Assembly (NCBI GenBank): GCA_037355855.1
Contig: CM074759.1
Coordinates: forward strand, 4,526,001-4,590,000
Direction of reading: 5' to 3'
Length of the DNA stretch: 64,000 nucleotides
DNA from: Pseudo-nitzschia pungens
Taxonomy: Eukaryota; Bacillariophyta; Bacillariophyceae; Bacillariales; Bacillariaceae
Below the pieces are notes generated by a model. It searched no databases, was not told the origin of the DNA, and saw only the letters and a list, made by a program, of their open reading frames with translations. Below, piece by piece: positions 1-10,227 of the stretch (position 1 is the stretch's first letter; every line of letters starts with the position of its first letter). The translations under genes and the position numbers were made by a program.

Positions 1-543
1 AAGGACAGCTGTTACGAATTTGGTAGTAGGCTCCGTACTATATGTACCATACAGTGGTTACGGGAATGTGTTTGGGGATGACTACTCGCATTACTGGTGA
101 TGCTGCAATCCAGCATTCAGAGAGGAGTTTTGCTTTTGTACGCTGACCACTAGCATTACAGATACCATGTATCTAGTCAGGGTTTTGCTTGTGTCAGCTG
201 ACCACTAGCATTACGGATGCTGCACACCAGCATTGGAGGGACAGTTTTGCTTGTGTCTTTCCCTTTCACGTTCTTGTTACCCCGTTTCCTGTACGCTTTG
301 CAACAGCAGTGTCTGTTGTGCTCTGGACTGGTTCGTTTTTTTCCTGTTTCTTACCAAGGTTCGTTTGCAAAATAGCCGTCCTTACAACCTGGGGCCTATT
401 CCCCATGGTTGAGGCGGCGCGTCGTTCTACAACTTGGGGCCTAACCTCTCTTCGATTGAGGCGACGATAAAGTCTGGTTACAGACTGAGTAGCTTTTAAC
501 CACCTTCGGTGGATTTTCCTACTTAAATAAGTATATTATTATT
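1..543 (+). mobile_element. Non-autonomous LINE derivative, 3' part (copy F1)
   Basis: This is the 3' part of an element whose complete copy lies at 6219-8251; the last ~380 bp look identical between the two. It ends with the tail shared with the LINEs: a 6-bp stem AGTCTG/CAGACT with loop GTTA, then a CCACC/GGTGG hairpin, then AAATAAGTATATTATTATT. The 93-codon open frame at 189-470 is present unchanged in the other copy. It starts at GTG and overlaps the tail structures, so I do not call it a gene. LINE ORF1 sequence follows directly at 544, so F1 was probably inserted in a LINE. The left flank lies outside the window. Confidence 0.75.
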
Positions 544-1692
544 ATGAAGTATGATCACATCCAGGCTCCAGTTATTGTCACCTGTGGTTTCCTCCTTGGA
601 TCTTACATGCAGAGTTTTGATCTTGATCACTACAATGCATTGCTTCAGACCCATCCCAGGTTTCAAGCCTTTCCTATTTCTGTTATCCGAAAGAACATCA
701 GCCTGGACAACTCCAGAGCCCCTGATCCAAACCCTGTCTCAGCTGCTCATGTTCTTTGTGATGCCACCAAGAGAGCCCAAACTGTCAAGCTGCTCAAAGG
801 TCAGTTCAACAGGTGCAAGCCTTCTGACATTGCATCCCTCCCTGATGGTAAATTCTACAAATTTATTGAGACAGCCACCAACCCATCTGACAGGCCCCTC
901 CCTCCCTCCAAGCTCAAGACTGTGAAACAAGCCAAGTACCGCCAAGCCAAGTTTATTGCAAGCCATGAGACTGCTCCTGTTCTGGGTGTTGTTGATCTTG
1001 ATCTTCCTATTGATTTGGGACAGGGCTTGGGTTTGAAGACTTTGCGCCGAGTGTTAATGGGTATATGAATGCGTGACAATTGGTCCTGGCCCCTGTTCCT
1101 TTCAGTTGATACTAGCTCCTACCGGGGTGACATCCTTGCTTTGTACAACACCACCACCAAGGCTGAAGCCATGGCCATGCTGTCTTTCCTGCCTATTTTT
1201 TGGGAAGCACAGTATGGTTCCTGTGTTCAGCAGTGGTTCTCTTCTGAGTGCCTGACTGAAATGGAAGCCTTCCACTGGGATGAAACTGCCAAATGTGTTC
1301 TTGTGGAAACTGCTCCTGCTGCTGACCAGCGACAGGATGACTCTCTTCCGTTTTTTGGTGATGGTGATGTCAGGGATTGGGAACTTGTTGATGATGATTT
1401 GTCAGTTGACCTTGCTCCAGACCTTACCTTTGATCTGGATCTGCACTTTCAACTCCAGGCACGTGATGACAGTGGCGGTTGTGGCTATGATGATTCCCAA
1501 TCCATGGCTACTCTAGCCACTGGTACCTCTAACCTCACCGCTGCTCAGGCTACAAATACTCAGGGTTCTGCATATGGTGTTTCTCCCTCTACCTCTTTGC
1601 CTGGTGCTTCCCCTGCTGAGGCTCACGCTGACCAGCCTTTGGACAAGACTTGTGGTGGGGATGATGTGGCCGATACACAACAAGCCATGAGC
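544..1692 (+). pseudogene. LINE ORF1 fragment (C-terminal half), one premature stop
   Basis: The translation matches the C-terminal ~380 residues of the intact ORF1 proteins at 27990-30947 and 49929-53210. One frame runs from 544 to beyond 1690, interrupted by an in-frame TGA at 1066-1068 where the intact copies have an Arg codon. After about 1550 it diverges from copies A-C (Ser/Thr/Ala-rich end), so it derives from a different subfamily. It starts exactly at the tail of the preceding non-autonomous element and fades near 1690. It is not functional. The ORF1 protein presumably acts as the RNA-binding component of the retrotransposon particle, but I see no recognisable domain in it. Confidence 0.75.
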
Positions 1693-2226
1693 AAGGCGAT
1701 AGTTGTAGTACCGGCGGTAGTACTAGTAGTACACAGTTCTTCTGTGTACTAGCTCACAGCATAGTTCTTCGGTGCCTTAGCCCAGTCGCCGGACCGGCCT
1801 CCGACGCGGGTGTTGGGGTTGCTATCGGAGGCATGGGAGTGACTGAGTCGGTCGGCCTTTTTTCTACGGGCGTCAAAGCGATTGCTTGCTCAAAGGGTAC
1901 CGTACTCCAGCATGTCACCATGGCACGCTGCGTGTGGGGATGGCTCTCTTCCGTAGCCCATGTTCGGTTGCTTTTACACAGCCCATTCGAGTGCTTCCGG
2001 CAATCCAGCAGCATGGACTTGTACGTACGAACTTCGCTGCCTGTGCTATACACAGTTCTTCTGCGTACTAGACGCACGTGCCAAATTCTTGTATGCATAA
2101 CCTCCTATCTACTACAGTGTGCTGTATCCTCTACCCTTGTGAGTAGCAGATTCCTCGGTTAATTCTGTTGGGACCTTCCCAATCTCACTTCTTTTATAGA
2201 TGGACACCCCATCCAATCATAAGAAT
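1693..2226. other. Unassigned, hairpin-rich intergenic stretch
   Basis: No convincing gene. A 10-bp stem TAGTACACAG/CTGTGTACTA with a TTCTT loop lies at about 1727-1751. A related motif (CACAGTTCTTCTGCGTACTAG against CTGTGT in the first) recurs near 2050. A second stem GCCTCCGA/TCGGAGGC encloses a G-rich 20-nt loop near 1797-1832. The stretch could be a decayed short element; I cannot name it. Confidence 0.35.
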
Positions 2227-2418
2227 GATCATGATTGGATACAGAATTTCGTGATACGTGAAGTAAGGTATATTATGATAAACAGAAAGTTGGTTGTGCT
2301 TTTTGAAACGTTATTTTGAGTAGATCATGATTGGATACAGAATTTCGTGATACGTGAAGTAAGGTATATTGTGATAAACAGAAAGTTGGTTGTGCTTTTT
2401 GAAACGTTATTTTGAGTT
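2227..2418. repeat. Tandem duplication, 96-bp unit x2
   Basis: Two adjacent units start with GATCATGATTGGATACAG at 2227 and 2323. They differ at about two positions (ATTATG against ATTGTG, and the last base). The near-identity suggests a recent local duplication. It lies just downstream of the lipase gene, which is on the minus strand. Confidence 0.9.
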
Positions 2419-2540
2419 ATTACGACCCTTGAACACCTTCTGGTCACAATACAACGACGTAGCCACCTCCAGACAATCTCCAACTTCAAAAGAGAGTAGC
2501 GTCATGGGAAAACAATTCAGTCGTAGAAAACAAATCAGTT

Positions 2541-4323
2541 TTAGATGTACGACCATCCCGTGATTTCGTTGTTTGCGTAAAGCTCATCCAGGGTGAGCTT
2601 GGAGAGTTCCTCGATGGTCCTTTCATCAGTGAGACGCGTCTTGTACTCGGGCATCAAATGAAATTTGATTGGGGTGGGCGAGAGCCCCAGCATGAGATTG
2701 GCATGCATTGCATTTCTCACTCCGTCGGTTAAAGATCCCATCTTGGGATAAAATCTACGGTAGGAGGGTGCCAACAAGTCGCCTCCACTGTACAACCGAA
2801 TGTTCATTCCAACGTGTTTGAAGAAACCGACACCGCTGAGCCCCGGATAGGTCGTTGCTGGAATGAGCGTGACAACATCCTGGTAGTTGGAGATGCGCAG
2901 ATGGCGTACGCGGCGCTTTCGTTCGAGGTCGATAAACTTGTCGCGGAAGACTTCATCGCCCACGAATGGTGAGGCGAAAGAGACATTTGTGATCGTTTTC
3001 TCGAAATCTCCCAACGCAGCGGCCCGGAAGGAGAACATTCTGCAGCAGAAAAATAGATTCTTTATTAGTCTCAGTGAAACTTAACGAAAAGAAAAGAAAG
3101 GAGGGTGATATGCGATGCAAGACTTACGTGCTAAGAGCTCCTCCGAGCGAGTGACCTGTGACAAACACAGAATAATCTTTGTAGTCGGGTGTGCTCAGTA
3201 GGCCTTCGAGGTCTCCCATGATTTCCTCTGATTTGGACATGGTCATTCCACCCTTGTCCGCCTGAGTCTTTGTGCAGAGATATTTGTAGAATCCTTCGTG
3301 CACCTTCCCAAAACGTGTCTTGTTCTTCTCTTTCTCTGGCGAAACGTACCCGGGCAGATCGAAGTCACACATGTTGCACTGAATGTTGCTCATCCAGTCA
3401 CTGGCGTTCACACTGCCCCGAAACACAACGGTGATCCTTTTCAATGTCTTATCAACAACAATTGCATAGACGATTTCAGCGTTGAAACCCTCAATAGCAC
3501 CCTGCACATCCAGCGAAGTGGAAGTGAAATCGTCGTCGATTTTGTGGATAAACACATCCTTGCTGATATCAATCATGTCATCGATGTTATCTCGGTTGAA
3601 TTCCTGCCCTCCAAAAGCAAATCGAAATTGCGGATCGATGAATTTGTCGTACTTCACCAAATCACTCTTGACTTCGGTGAGTTTTTTGGGCTCCTTCAGA
3701 ATATCAAAATACTGTTCGATCATATACAGTAACAGAGAAAGCAATAAATTTTTGGTCAGCGCAAAACCTATTTTGTTTGTATTTGTGTGATTCTGATTAC
3801 AACTCCGCGAACCTACCGTTTTGAGAATATCAATGTCGCCATCATCTAGATCGTACTTGGCTTTCAAATTGTTGAGACCCTCCAAGCTCTCTCTGTAGAG
3901 CGCCATGCAGGATTCCGTTGACGTCGATTCGGGAGAAAGGAGGTTTGCTTGGTGTATCTCCAATTGTCGAAGTTGGATGCGAATGAGCTCGAGATCGCTG
4001 GGTTGGTGTGGCACAATTTCATAACCCAACTTCTTCGACTTGGCAAAATTTTTGAGGAGTCTTCTGGTTTCGCTGCGGAGTTCGGTGTAGTAATAGATCA
4101 TTCCTGCAATGTCGGAATTCGTCTTCGCCATGTCGTACACGCTTCCTACAACGCTTGTCTTCGACCTGGGAACATCTTCGGTACTTGTTCCTACAACCTT
4201 GAATGCGGTATCAGCTGTGTTCGTCGCGACGGTTTTCCCAAAATGAACTGGCCAAAACGCCAGGTCCGCGATGCCTCCGGCGGTGTCGATGGGGATTCTT
4301 CCGAGTTTGAACAATGTTGTCAT
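2541..4323 (-). CDS. Class-3 (fungal-type) triacylglycerol lipase, three exons
   Basis: An alpha/beta-hydrolase lipase, predicted to hydrolyse acylglycerol esters. Exons on the minus strand: 4323-3817, 3711-3128, 3039-2541. Introns: 3816-3712 (GTAGGT...CAG, 105 bp, in frame, so the ORF reads through) and 3127-3040 (GTAAGT...GCAG, 88 bp). The exon sum is 1590 nt, or 529 aa, and the frame is kept across both junctions. Motifs: VVFRGS oxyanion-side strand; nucleophile elbow GHSLGGA (Ser codon 3148-3150) ending exon 2; SPFVGDEVF and NYQDVVTLIP (candidate catalytic Asp) in exon 3; FHLMPEY near the C-terminus (candidate catalytic His). No clear signal peptide or anchor, so it is probably intracellular. 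The start is the first ATG. The first intron is predicted only from splice signals and the odd 35-residue low-homology stretch it would encode. Confidence 0.87.
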
Positions 4324-4471
4324 GGTCGAAATTGCGTTGGTTCCGATATCTTGATAGAATTAACTTTTATTCTACAAAGTAATTGCTGTAATACAGATGT
4401 GGCTTGTGCCTTTCTCGGATATTATGACTCGCAGTGGAATGGTAACGTACGAGTAGGGACAGCTTGGAACA

Positions 4472-4508
4472 AAATCTTTCTCGCTTCGCTCGCGATCGAA
4501 AGATTTGC
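4472..4508. repeat. Short hairpin
   Basis: Arms AAATCTTTC+TCGC and GCGA+TC+GAAAGATTT form a stem with a 2-nt bulge around TTCGCTC. It could be a terminator-like foldback or part of a MITE. Confidence 0.5.
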
Positions 4509-4550
4509 TACCCCAACCCGCCCCAGGTTAAAAGTCGTATTACTACAGAA

Positions 4551-4628
4551 TTTCCTATCAGCTGTCCCCGGGTTTCAGTAGAAATTAGTAGTCGGGGACG
4601 TAGAACCGGGGGACAGCTGATAAGAATT
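4551..4628. repeat. MITE-like inverted repeat (TATCAGCTGTCCCC arms)
   Basis: A left arm reading TATCAGCTGTCCCCGGGTT and a right arm reading AACCGGGGGACAGCTGATA are inverted copies around a ~30-nt centre. The same arm sequence recurs at about 21184-21212 (TATCAGCTGTCCCCCGGTT), so this is a dispersed family rather than a chance palindrome. Confidence 0.65.
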
Positions 4629-4965
4629 TTGTAGCATTTCGTACATGTTCCGGGATCCCTCCCGAGAATTTCAGGAAAACGAACGCAGAGAAAACGCGAA
4701 AAAGCATTCGATCATCGACGTCGACAACGACAAACGTCGTCACTGTACCGGTATGCTCTCTCTTCTTTGGTTTCATTATTTTTTATTCCTTGCGATTGGA
4801 CGGTACTCGTAAGGTTTACTTAATTATCTCACAGCAGATGGGACTGTATTCGTTTTTACGGGGCATAATCTATTTTCCCGAATTATCACGGAGTCGGTCG
4901 AACGGCCACAAAAATTTCCAGTCACATGATTGAAGAGCGAGCAAACAAATTACCGTAATTTACTA

Positions 4966-5040
4966 CTTCCTCCGTTCCAAAATAACTGTTCGATGACCGA
5001 AACGTGTGCGTTCCGTTTTAACTGTTCGTTTGTGTAGAAA
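4966..5040. repeat. Possible Stowaway-like (Tc1/mariner) MITE end
   Basis: CTTCCTCCGTTCCAAAATAA, preceded by TA, resembles the terminal consensus of Stowaway-type MITEs. A second GCGTTCCGTTTTAACTGTTCG follows about 40 bp on. The opposite terminus is not visible, perhaps lost next to the LINE insertion at 5091. Confidence 0.4.
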
Positions 5041-5399
5041 ATATGTAAAAGTTGTACTACAGAATTAAAATAGGTGCGCATCGTTCAAAAAATAATAATA
5101 ATATACGTATTTAAATAACTTTAATCACCAAAGGTGAAACTAAATTACTCAGACTGTAACCAGACTTTAACATCGCCTCCATCAGAGAGTCAGGACCCCA
5201 AGTGGTAGAACGACAAATTTTCAAACAAACCTTGAACATCAAGCAGGGAAAGAGACAAAAACAAGTCCCACAAAGTAGGGACTTGAGAGCAAGTGAGATG
5301 GGAATGTAGATAGTGGGAGAAGACCCAGTATCCAAAGGGATGGGACAGGATGAGAAGCAGGAACAGAAGACAAAACCAAGGTACAAAGTGGAATCAACC

Positions 5400-6218
5400 C
5401 TAAGGTCCAGTAAGCCAGGCACATAGGAGAGCAGCCTCTCGTTGGTATGGCTGCACTGGTTGGACAGGTGCTGCATACTGCTTCCTGGCAAGGTGGATGG
5501 TTGCAAGCCACTGCCGCTTGGCAGTCAGGGTGTAACCTTGTAGGACTTGGAAAGGGGTTTGTAAAAGGGAGTGTGACTGGGGGAGTGCACCAGCTGCACC
5601 AATGGCCAATTCAGAGGAGATGGAAGCATCAAGAGATTGGTGTTGTTCAGCATCAAGGGTACCCCCAGGACCATGGAGTCGTTCATTCCTATAGGTCCAA
5701 AGATCCCAGGAGGTAAGAAAGAACTGATGGATGATAGCTGTAGCCCAACGTTTGGGAGAGCACTTGCTTCCAATGTGGGAGTAGTAGTCAGCCTGGATTT
5801 GATACCAGAGAGGAGACCACCTACCAAGGAGCCAGTTCTGCCAACCAATGGTCCTCTGTGCCCTGACAGCAGAAGCAATTGCAGGGGAGTAGGATGATGG
5901 ATAAATGCTCTGGCCCTTCCGAACCCTGGTAAGAAGATCCACAATGGCAGCAACCAATGATGGATCAGTTTGTTCAACTTCAAGCCTCTTCTGCAGGGGT
6001 CCCTTGAAGGCAGACACACTGTGCTTGACAGCCCCGGGGTCCTTGCAGGAGAGCACATGAGACACCTTCTCGTTGTCTGCATCACACAATGGGCACCTGG
6101 AGTGATCCTGATACTGGTAGTGAAGTAGTTGGTTGCCAACACCAATGCAGCCAGAAGCAAACTTGACAAACCACCTTTCCATGCCAGGAGGGAGACGTTT
6201 GAAAGCAGACTGATGGGC
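5400..6218 (-). pseudogene. LINE ORF2 C-terminal part (zinc knuckle and tail)
   Basis: The end of the interrupted ORF2 of copy GE. It carries the CPLCDADNEKVSHVLSC knuckle (CX2CX8HX3C) and the C-terminal region shared with intact ORF2 proteins. It ends two codons early relative to copies B and C (CAG to TAG just before the usual stop). The frame is otherwise open, so GE is a relatively young truncated copy. Confidence 0.8.
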
Positions 6219-6587
6219 CAATTTGCGCTAAGCGCATTTTGTCCGACGTTCCGATGTTCCAGTACTAAAAATACGTAGATTTCTACACAACTTTACCATG
6301 CGATATCTCGCTCCCTTATACACCCCCAATCACAACCCCAGGACCTACATGTATTAACCAAGACCTGCGCTCTTCGTTTCTGCTATCAGTTCAGTTGCTG
6401 GATGCTTCGTTTGGTTGCTTTGGTTGCCAATTCACCACTCGGCGGCCGATCGAGCAGCAGCAGCAGCAGCAAACCGACACATAATTTTCTACAGCACTTC
6501 CAGTACAGATTCTACCGTACAGCAAAACCGACAACAACAACGTTGTATTTCTGCTTCGATCTGTTTCCCAGCTCCATTCCAAGGCCC

Positions 6588-6651
6588 TTAAGTATATCTT
6601 ATACTTAATGTTCTACACTGTTTCCAAGCTGCTTAAGTGATTCTCACTTAA
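6588..6651 (+). promoter_or_regulatory. Two TTAAGT-type hairpins in the element F leader
   Basis: Hairpin 1 at 6588-6608: arms TTAAGTATA and TATACTTAA, loop TCT. Hairpin 2 at 6633-6651: arms TTAAGTGA and TCACTTAA, loop TTC. At the corresponding leader position LINE A (26705-26723) and C (48587-48605) have TTAAGTG/CACTTAA around ATATC. The G-C to A-T change keeps pairing, which points to a conserved RNA or DNA structure. Confidence 0.65.
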
Positions 6652-6770
6652 TGTTCTACATTCTTCGAAGTTCCTTGCTGAGTCCTCTTAAGTCTTTTCA
6701 AGTCGAAGTTCACGAACAGCCCCTTCCACTGTAGGAATCTTTTTTTTTTAAAAAAAAGAAATTCTGTCAT

Positions 6771-7520
6771 CTGTTTTCAAGTCCATTGCCCTGCTGGACC
6801 CTAAGTGTTTTCACTTATGGTCCTACTGTTTCTTGACCCAAGCCCCAAAGCCGCTAAGTACAGTTTGCTTAAGGCTCCACCACCTACATAACCCTCTCAG
6901 GTGTACTGTATAAATGTCATCTGTTTCCAAGTCTACTGCCCTGATGGACCCTAAGTGTTTTCGCTTATGGTCCTACTGTTTCCTGACCCAAGCCCTAAAG
7001 CCACTAAGTACAGTTTGCTTAAGGCTCCCCTACCTACATATACCTCTCAGATGCATTCTTCAACTGTCATCTGTTTTCAAGTCTACTGCCCTGATGGACC
7101 ATAAGTGTTTTCGCTTATGGTCCTACTGTTTCCTTACCCAAGCCCCAAAGCCGCTAAGTACAGCTTGCTTAAGGCTCTCCTACCTACATATACCTCTCAG
7201 ATGCACACTTCAACTGTCATCTGTTTTCAAGTCTACTGCCCTGCTGGACCATAAGTGTTCTCACTTAAGGTCCTACTATTTCCTGACCCAAGCCCCAAAG
7301 CCGCTAAGTACAGCTTGCTTAAGGCTCTCCTACCTACATAACCCTCTCAGATGCACACTTCAACTGTCATCTGTTTTCAAGTCTACTGCCCTGATAGTCC
7401 ATAATTGTTTTTGATTATGGACCTACTGTTTTTATGACCCAAGCCCCAAAGCTGCTAAGTACATGTTACTTAACGCACCACCACCTACATATACCCCTCC
7501 AGTTCACAGTACAGCAGAGA
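6771..7520 (+). repeat. Tandem array, 5 units of 150 bp
   Basis: Units start with CTGTTTTCAAG or CTGTTTCCAAG at 6771, 6921, 7071, 7221 and 7371, a constant 150-bp step. A partial sixth begins near 7522. Each unit contains a long hairpin, for example GGACCATAAGTG/CGCTTATGGTCC around TTTT at 7096-7123. Because 150 is a multiple of 3, an open frame (6914-7414) with a 50-residue period results; it has no other sign of coding. Similar CTGTTTTCAAGCC motifs pepper the leaders of LINEs A-C. Confidence 0.92.
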
Positions 7521-8251
7521 CCTGTTTTCAAGCCTACAGCCCTGATGGTCCATAAGTGTTATCACTTAAAGGCCCTGTTTCCAAGCTACTACAGGAGAGC
7601 AAGTTCAAGTTCGAACAGAAGGCCAGCTGTTACGAATTTGAATTTGGTAGTAGGCTCCACCGCCTCTACGTGTCTCCTACTACGAAGTTCGAACAGAAGG
7701 ACAGCTGTTACGAATTTGGTAGTAGGCTCTGTACTTTATGTACCATACAGTGGTAAGGAATGTGGTTCGGGATGTGTTTGGGGATGACTACTCGCATTAC
7801 TGGTGATGCTGCAATCCAGCATTCAGAGAGGAGTTTTGCTTTTGTACGCTGACCACTAGCAGTACAGATACCATGTATCTAGTCAGGGTTTTGCTTGTGT
7901 CAGCTGACCACTAGCATTACGGATGCTGCACACCAGCATTGGAGGGACAGTTTTGCTTGTGTCTTTCCCTTTCACGTTCTTGTTACCCCGTTTCCTGTAC
8001 GCTTTGCAACAGCAGTGTCTGTTGTGCTCTGGACTGGTTCGTTTTTTTCCTGTTTCTTACCAAGGTTCGTTTGCAAAATAGCCGTCCTTACAACCTGGGG
8101 CCTATTCCCCATGGTTGAGGCGGCGCGTCGTTCTACAACTTGGGGCCTAACCTCTCTTCGATTGAGGCGACGATAAAGTCTGGTTACAGACTGAGTAGCT
8201 TTTAACCACCTTCGGTGGATTTTCCTACTTAAATAAGTATATTATTATTAT

Positions 8252-10219
8252 GAAAGCAGACTGATGGGCACACCAATGGATGGAACTCACAACAGATTGT
8301 GGAATGGGGATATCATGGTGGGTCTGCCAGTATTGAAGAAGAGGAGGGCCAGAAATGGCAACATGCAAAGCCTGCTGATCAAACCTTGAACACTTGCATC
8401 CATTGAGAGAAAAAGCCCAAGGCTCAAAAACAAGCCTGGGGTAGTGATGGGCAGAAGCTTTATGGACAGAGAGAAATGCCTTGGCCATGCTGTCAACCTG
8501 ATGATTGCAAAGTGCCCACCAATCAAGAAAGATTCCAGCTTGATGGCCCTGAACCCACTGAAAGTGCACAGAGATTGGCAGGGCAGAAATCATGTTTCTG
8601 ATGACATAAACATAATCAAAAGACTTCTGGGAAATAACCAAAGGCCAAGATCCCTGAGCCTGTTTGAGAGCTGTGTCACCATCAAGGGCAATGGTGATAG
8701 AGCCAGAAGCAATATCAAAAAGACTCACCAGAGCAGTGCAACAGGTGAGAACCCCAAGGATGCCTGCCAGCTCACTCCTACAGGATGATTGGTCCTCAGG
8801 GGACCCACTGACAAAATTACAGCCAGTGAGGAACAATGAAACAGTCTTGGTGGAGGTATTGGGTGAAAGAATGAAAGCAGAAGTTCCTCTGAGAAGGTCC
8901 GGATCAAATGAACCATCACATACAGCACTGGCAGTACCACTCTCAATAGCATCAACAAGGTGCTGACAGCCAGCCTGTGGTAGGGAATATTTGTGGAGAA
9001 GTACTCTTGGAGACGCACAGAGTGCATCAAAGGCATCTACTGGGGAGTCTGGAAGAGAATCAAATGGATTGTACTCCAGAGGATCCATGTCAGGAGGTTC
9101 AGAAACAAAGGCAGAGGACCCAACCACACGTACAGCTTGGCCACAGATAACAGGGCAGACAAGCACATCAGCACAGGCTGGTTTATCAGAAATGATTTCA
9201 GAAGTGATTCTGTATCTGCCCCTGCGCAGGGAAGTGCCCACATTCCAACCAGCAGAAGTTTTGGAGAAAAATCTGTTGGTGGATGGAGACAAAAACCAAG
9301 GCCAAAGAGAAGCTGTCTGGGGAGAGAGCCAATGCCCAAGGTGAAAAGAAGGAGCCAATGTCCTGGCTGCCGGGGGTGGACATGGGGGAAGAAAACAGGT
9401 CTGAAGAGCCCTAGTCCATAGGCGCTGTGCTGCTGGAGGCCAAGGTGGGGGAGGACATCTAGGCCAGTCAAGATGATCTCTCAAGTGGTTGGAGGATGTC
9501 AGCTGGAAAGCCAAGGGAGTAAGCCTTGTCCCATCTGGGGTACAAATATCAGCAAGGGAAATAGCCTTGAGGGACATCCAAATGTGATTCAAGAGGGACA
9601 AGTCAGCACCTCTGAAGCCAGCTTTGACAAAGGCTTGCATGAGATAACAGTCATTGGAACGAAGCAGAGGAAGATCTGGGAAGTCTTCAACCAAGCTCAC
9701 AGGGTGAACAGAGAAAAACTTCCACACATGCTTGTACCAGCAAGGAGTAACGTATGAAGAAAAGGGATGATAGGGTGTGACACCAAGATGAAGAGGGAAC
9801 CCAAGTTCAAGCCTGAGAGCTTCAGCAGTTAGCCTGAAAATCCTACCAGTTTGTGAGGAACGGACAGATTCCTGAAAGAGAGTGGCAATATGGCTGAACT
9901 CTTGGAGAAGGTATGGATGGATGAAACTAAAGCCTTGATATAGGGAAGGACCAAAGAAAACATGTCTAGGAAATGTTTGCGACATCCCTGCTTTGTTCAG
10001 CACAGGAACAAGAGCTGGGTGAAGAATCTGAGTCCAGGTAGCTTCATCAAGTTGAGTGACAGGCATGGGATATTCAACAGACTTCATGAAAGAATACTTG
10101 AAGGTGTAGAGGGAAGCCCTCTTCTCACACTTGGAAGCCTTGAGTTGAGACCCAAAAGACTGAGACTGGGACGTCATATGAGCAATCTGGGCTTTCTCAT
10201 TGCCATCCATGGAGATAGC
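8252..10219 (-). pseudogene. LINE ORF2 middle part: post-RT and RNase H region
   Basis: The upstream half of the GE ORF2, open for about 650 codons. It begins just downstream of the reverse transcriptase core (MDGNE motif) and includes the RNase H domain with VCDGSFD, RSELAGI, ALDGDTAL and HQVDSMAK. It stops where element F is inserted (CAHQSAF codons at 8252). It lacks the endonuclease and RT and so is inactive. Confidence 0.85.
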
Positions 10220-10227
10220 ATGTCACA

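Larger units (their letters stand above)
4324..5090. other. Intergenic DNA upstream of the lipase, with foldback repeats
   Basis: Contains the presumed lipase promoter (no clear TATA box seen) and several small inverted repeats annotated separately. I see no gene. The LINE 3' tail begins at its right edge. Confidence 0.5.
6219..8251 (+). mobile_element. Complete non-autonomous LINE derivative (copy F), 2.03 kb
   Basis: It begins with CAATTTGCGC...TTTTGTCCGACGTTCCGATG, the 5' end of the LINE leaders (compare 26294 and 48165). It continues through a hairpin-rich leader, has no ORF1 or ORF2, and ends with the LINE-type tail (AGTCTG/CAGACT and CCACC/GGTGG hairpins, then TATTATTATT). It is flanked by an 18-19 bp target-site duplication inside LINE GE (6201-6218, 8252-8269). 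Within it are a 5 x 150-bp array (6771-7520), a ~77-bp duplication (7607-7735) and three related ~55-65 bp units in 7795-7960. Inference: it uses the LINE enzyme through the shared tail. A second copy ends at 543. Confidence 0.85.
5091..10219 (-). mobile_element. 5'-truncated LINE (copy GE), split by element F
   Basis: On the minus strand this LINE runs from 10219 (5' truncation point inside ORF2, just before an MDGNE motif) to its 3' tail at 5091. It is interrupted by the non-autonomous element at 6219-8251, which is flanked by the 18-bp duplication GAAAGCAGACTGATGGGC (6201-6218 and 8252-8269). Without that insert, ORF2 reads continuously. The 3' tail has the conserved CACC/GGTG hairpin and (ATT)n end. 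No convincing target-site duplication around GE itself was found. Confidence 0.85.

Noticed and set aside
189..470. 93-aa gene, identical at 189-470 and 7895-8176
   Set aside because: GTG start, overlaps the structured 3' tail; identity is explained by recent copying of the element.
6914..7414. 50-aa-periodic protein
   Set aside because: Created by a 150-bp noncoding tandem array; no start context or domain.
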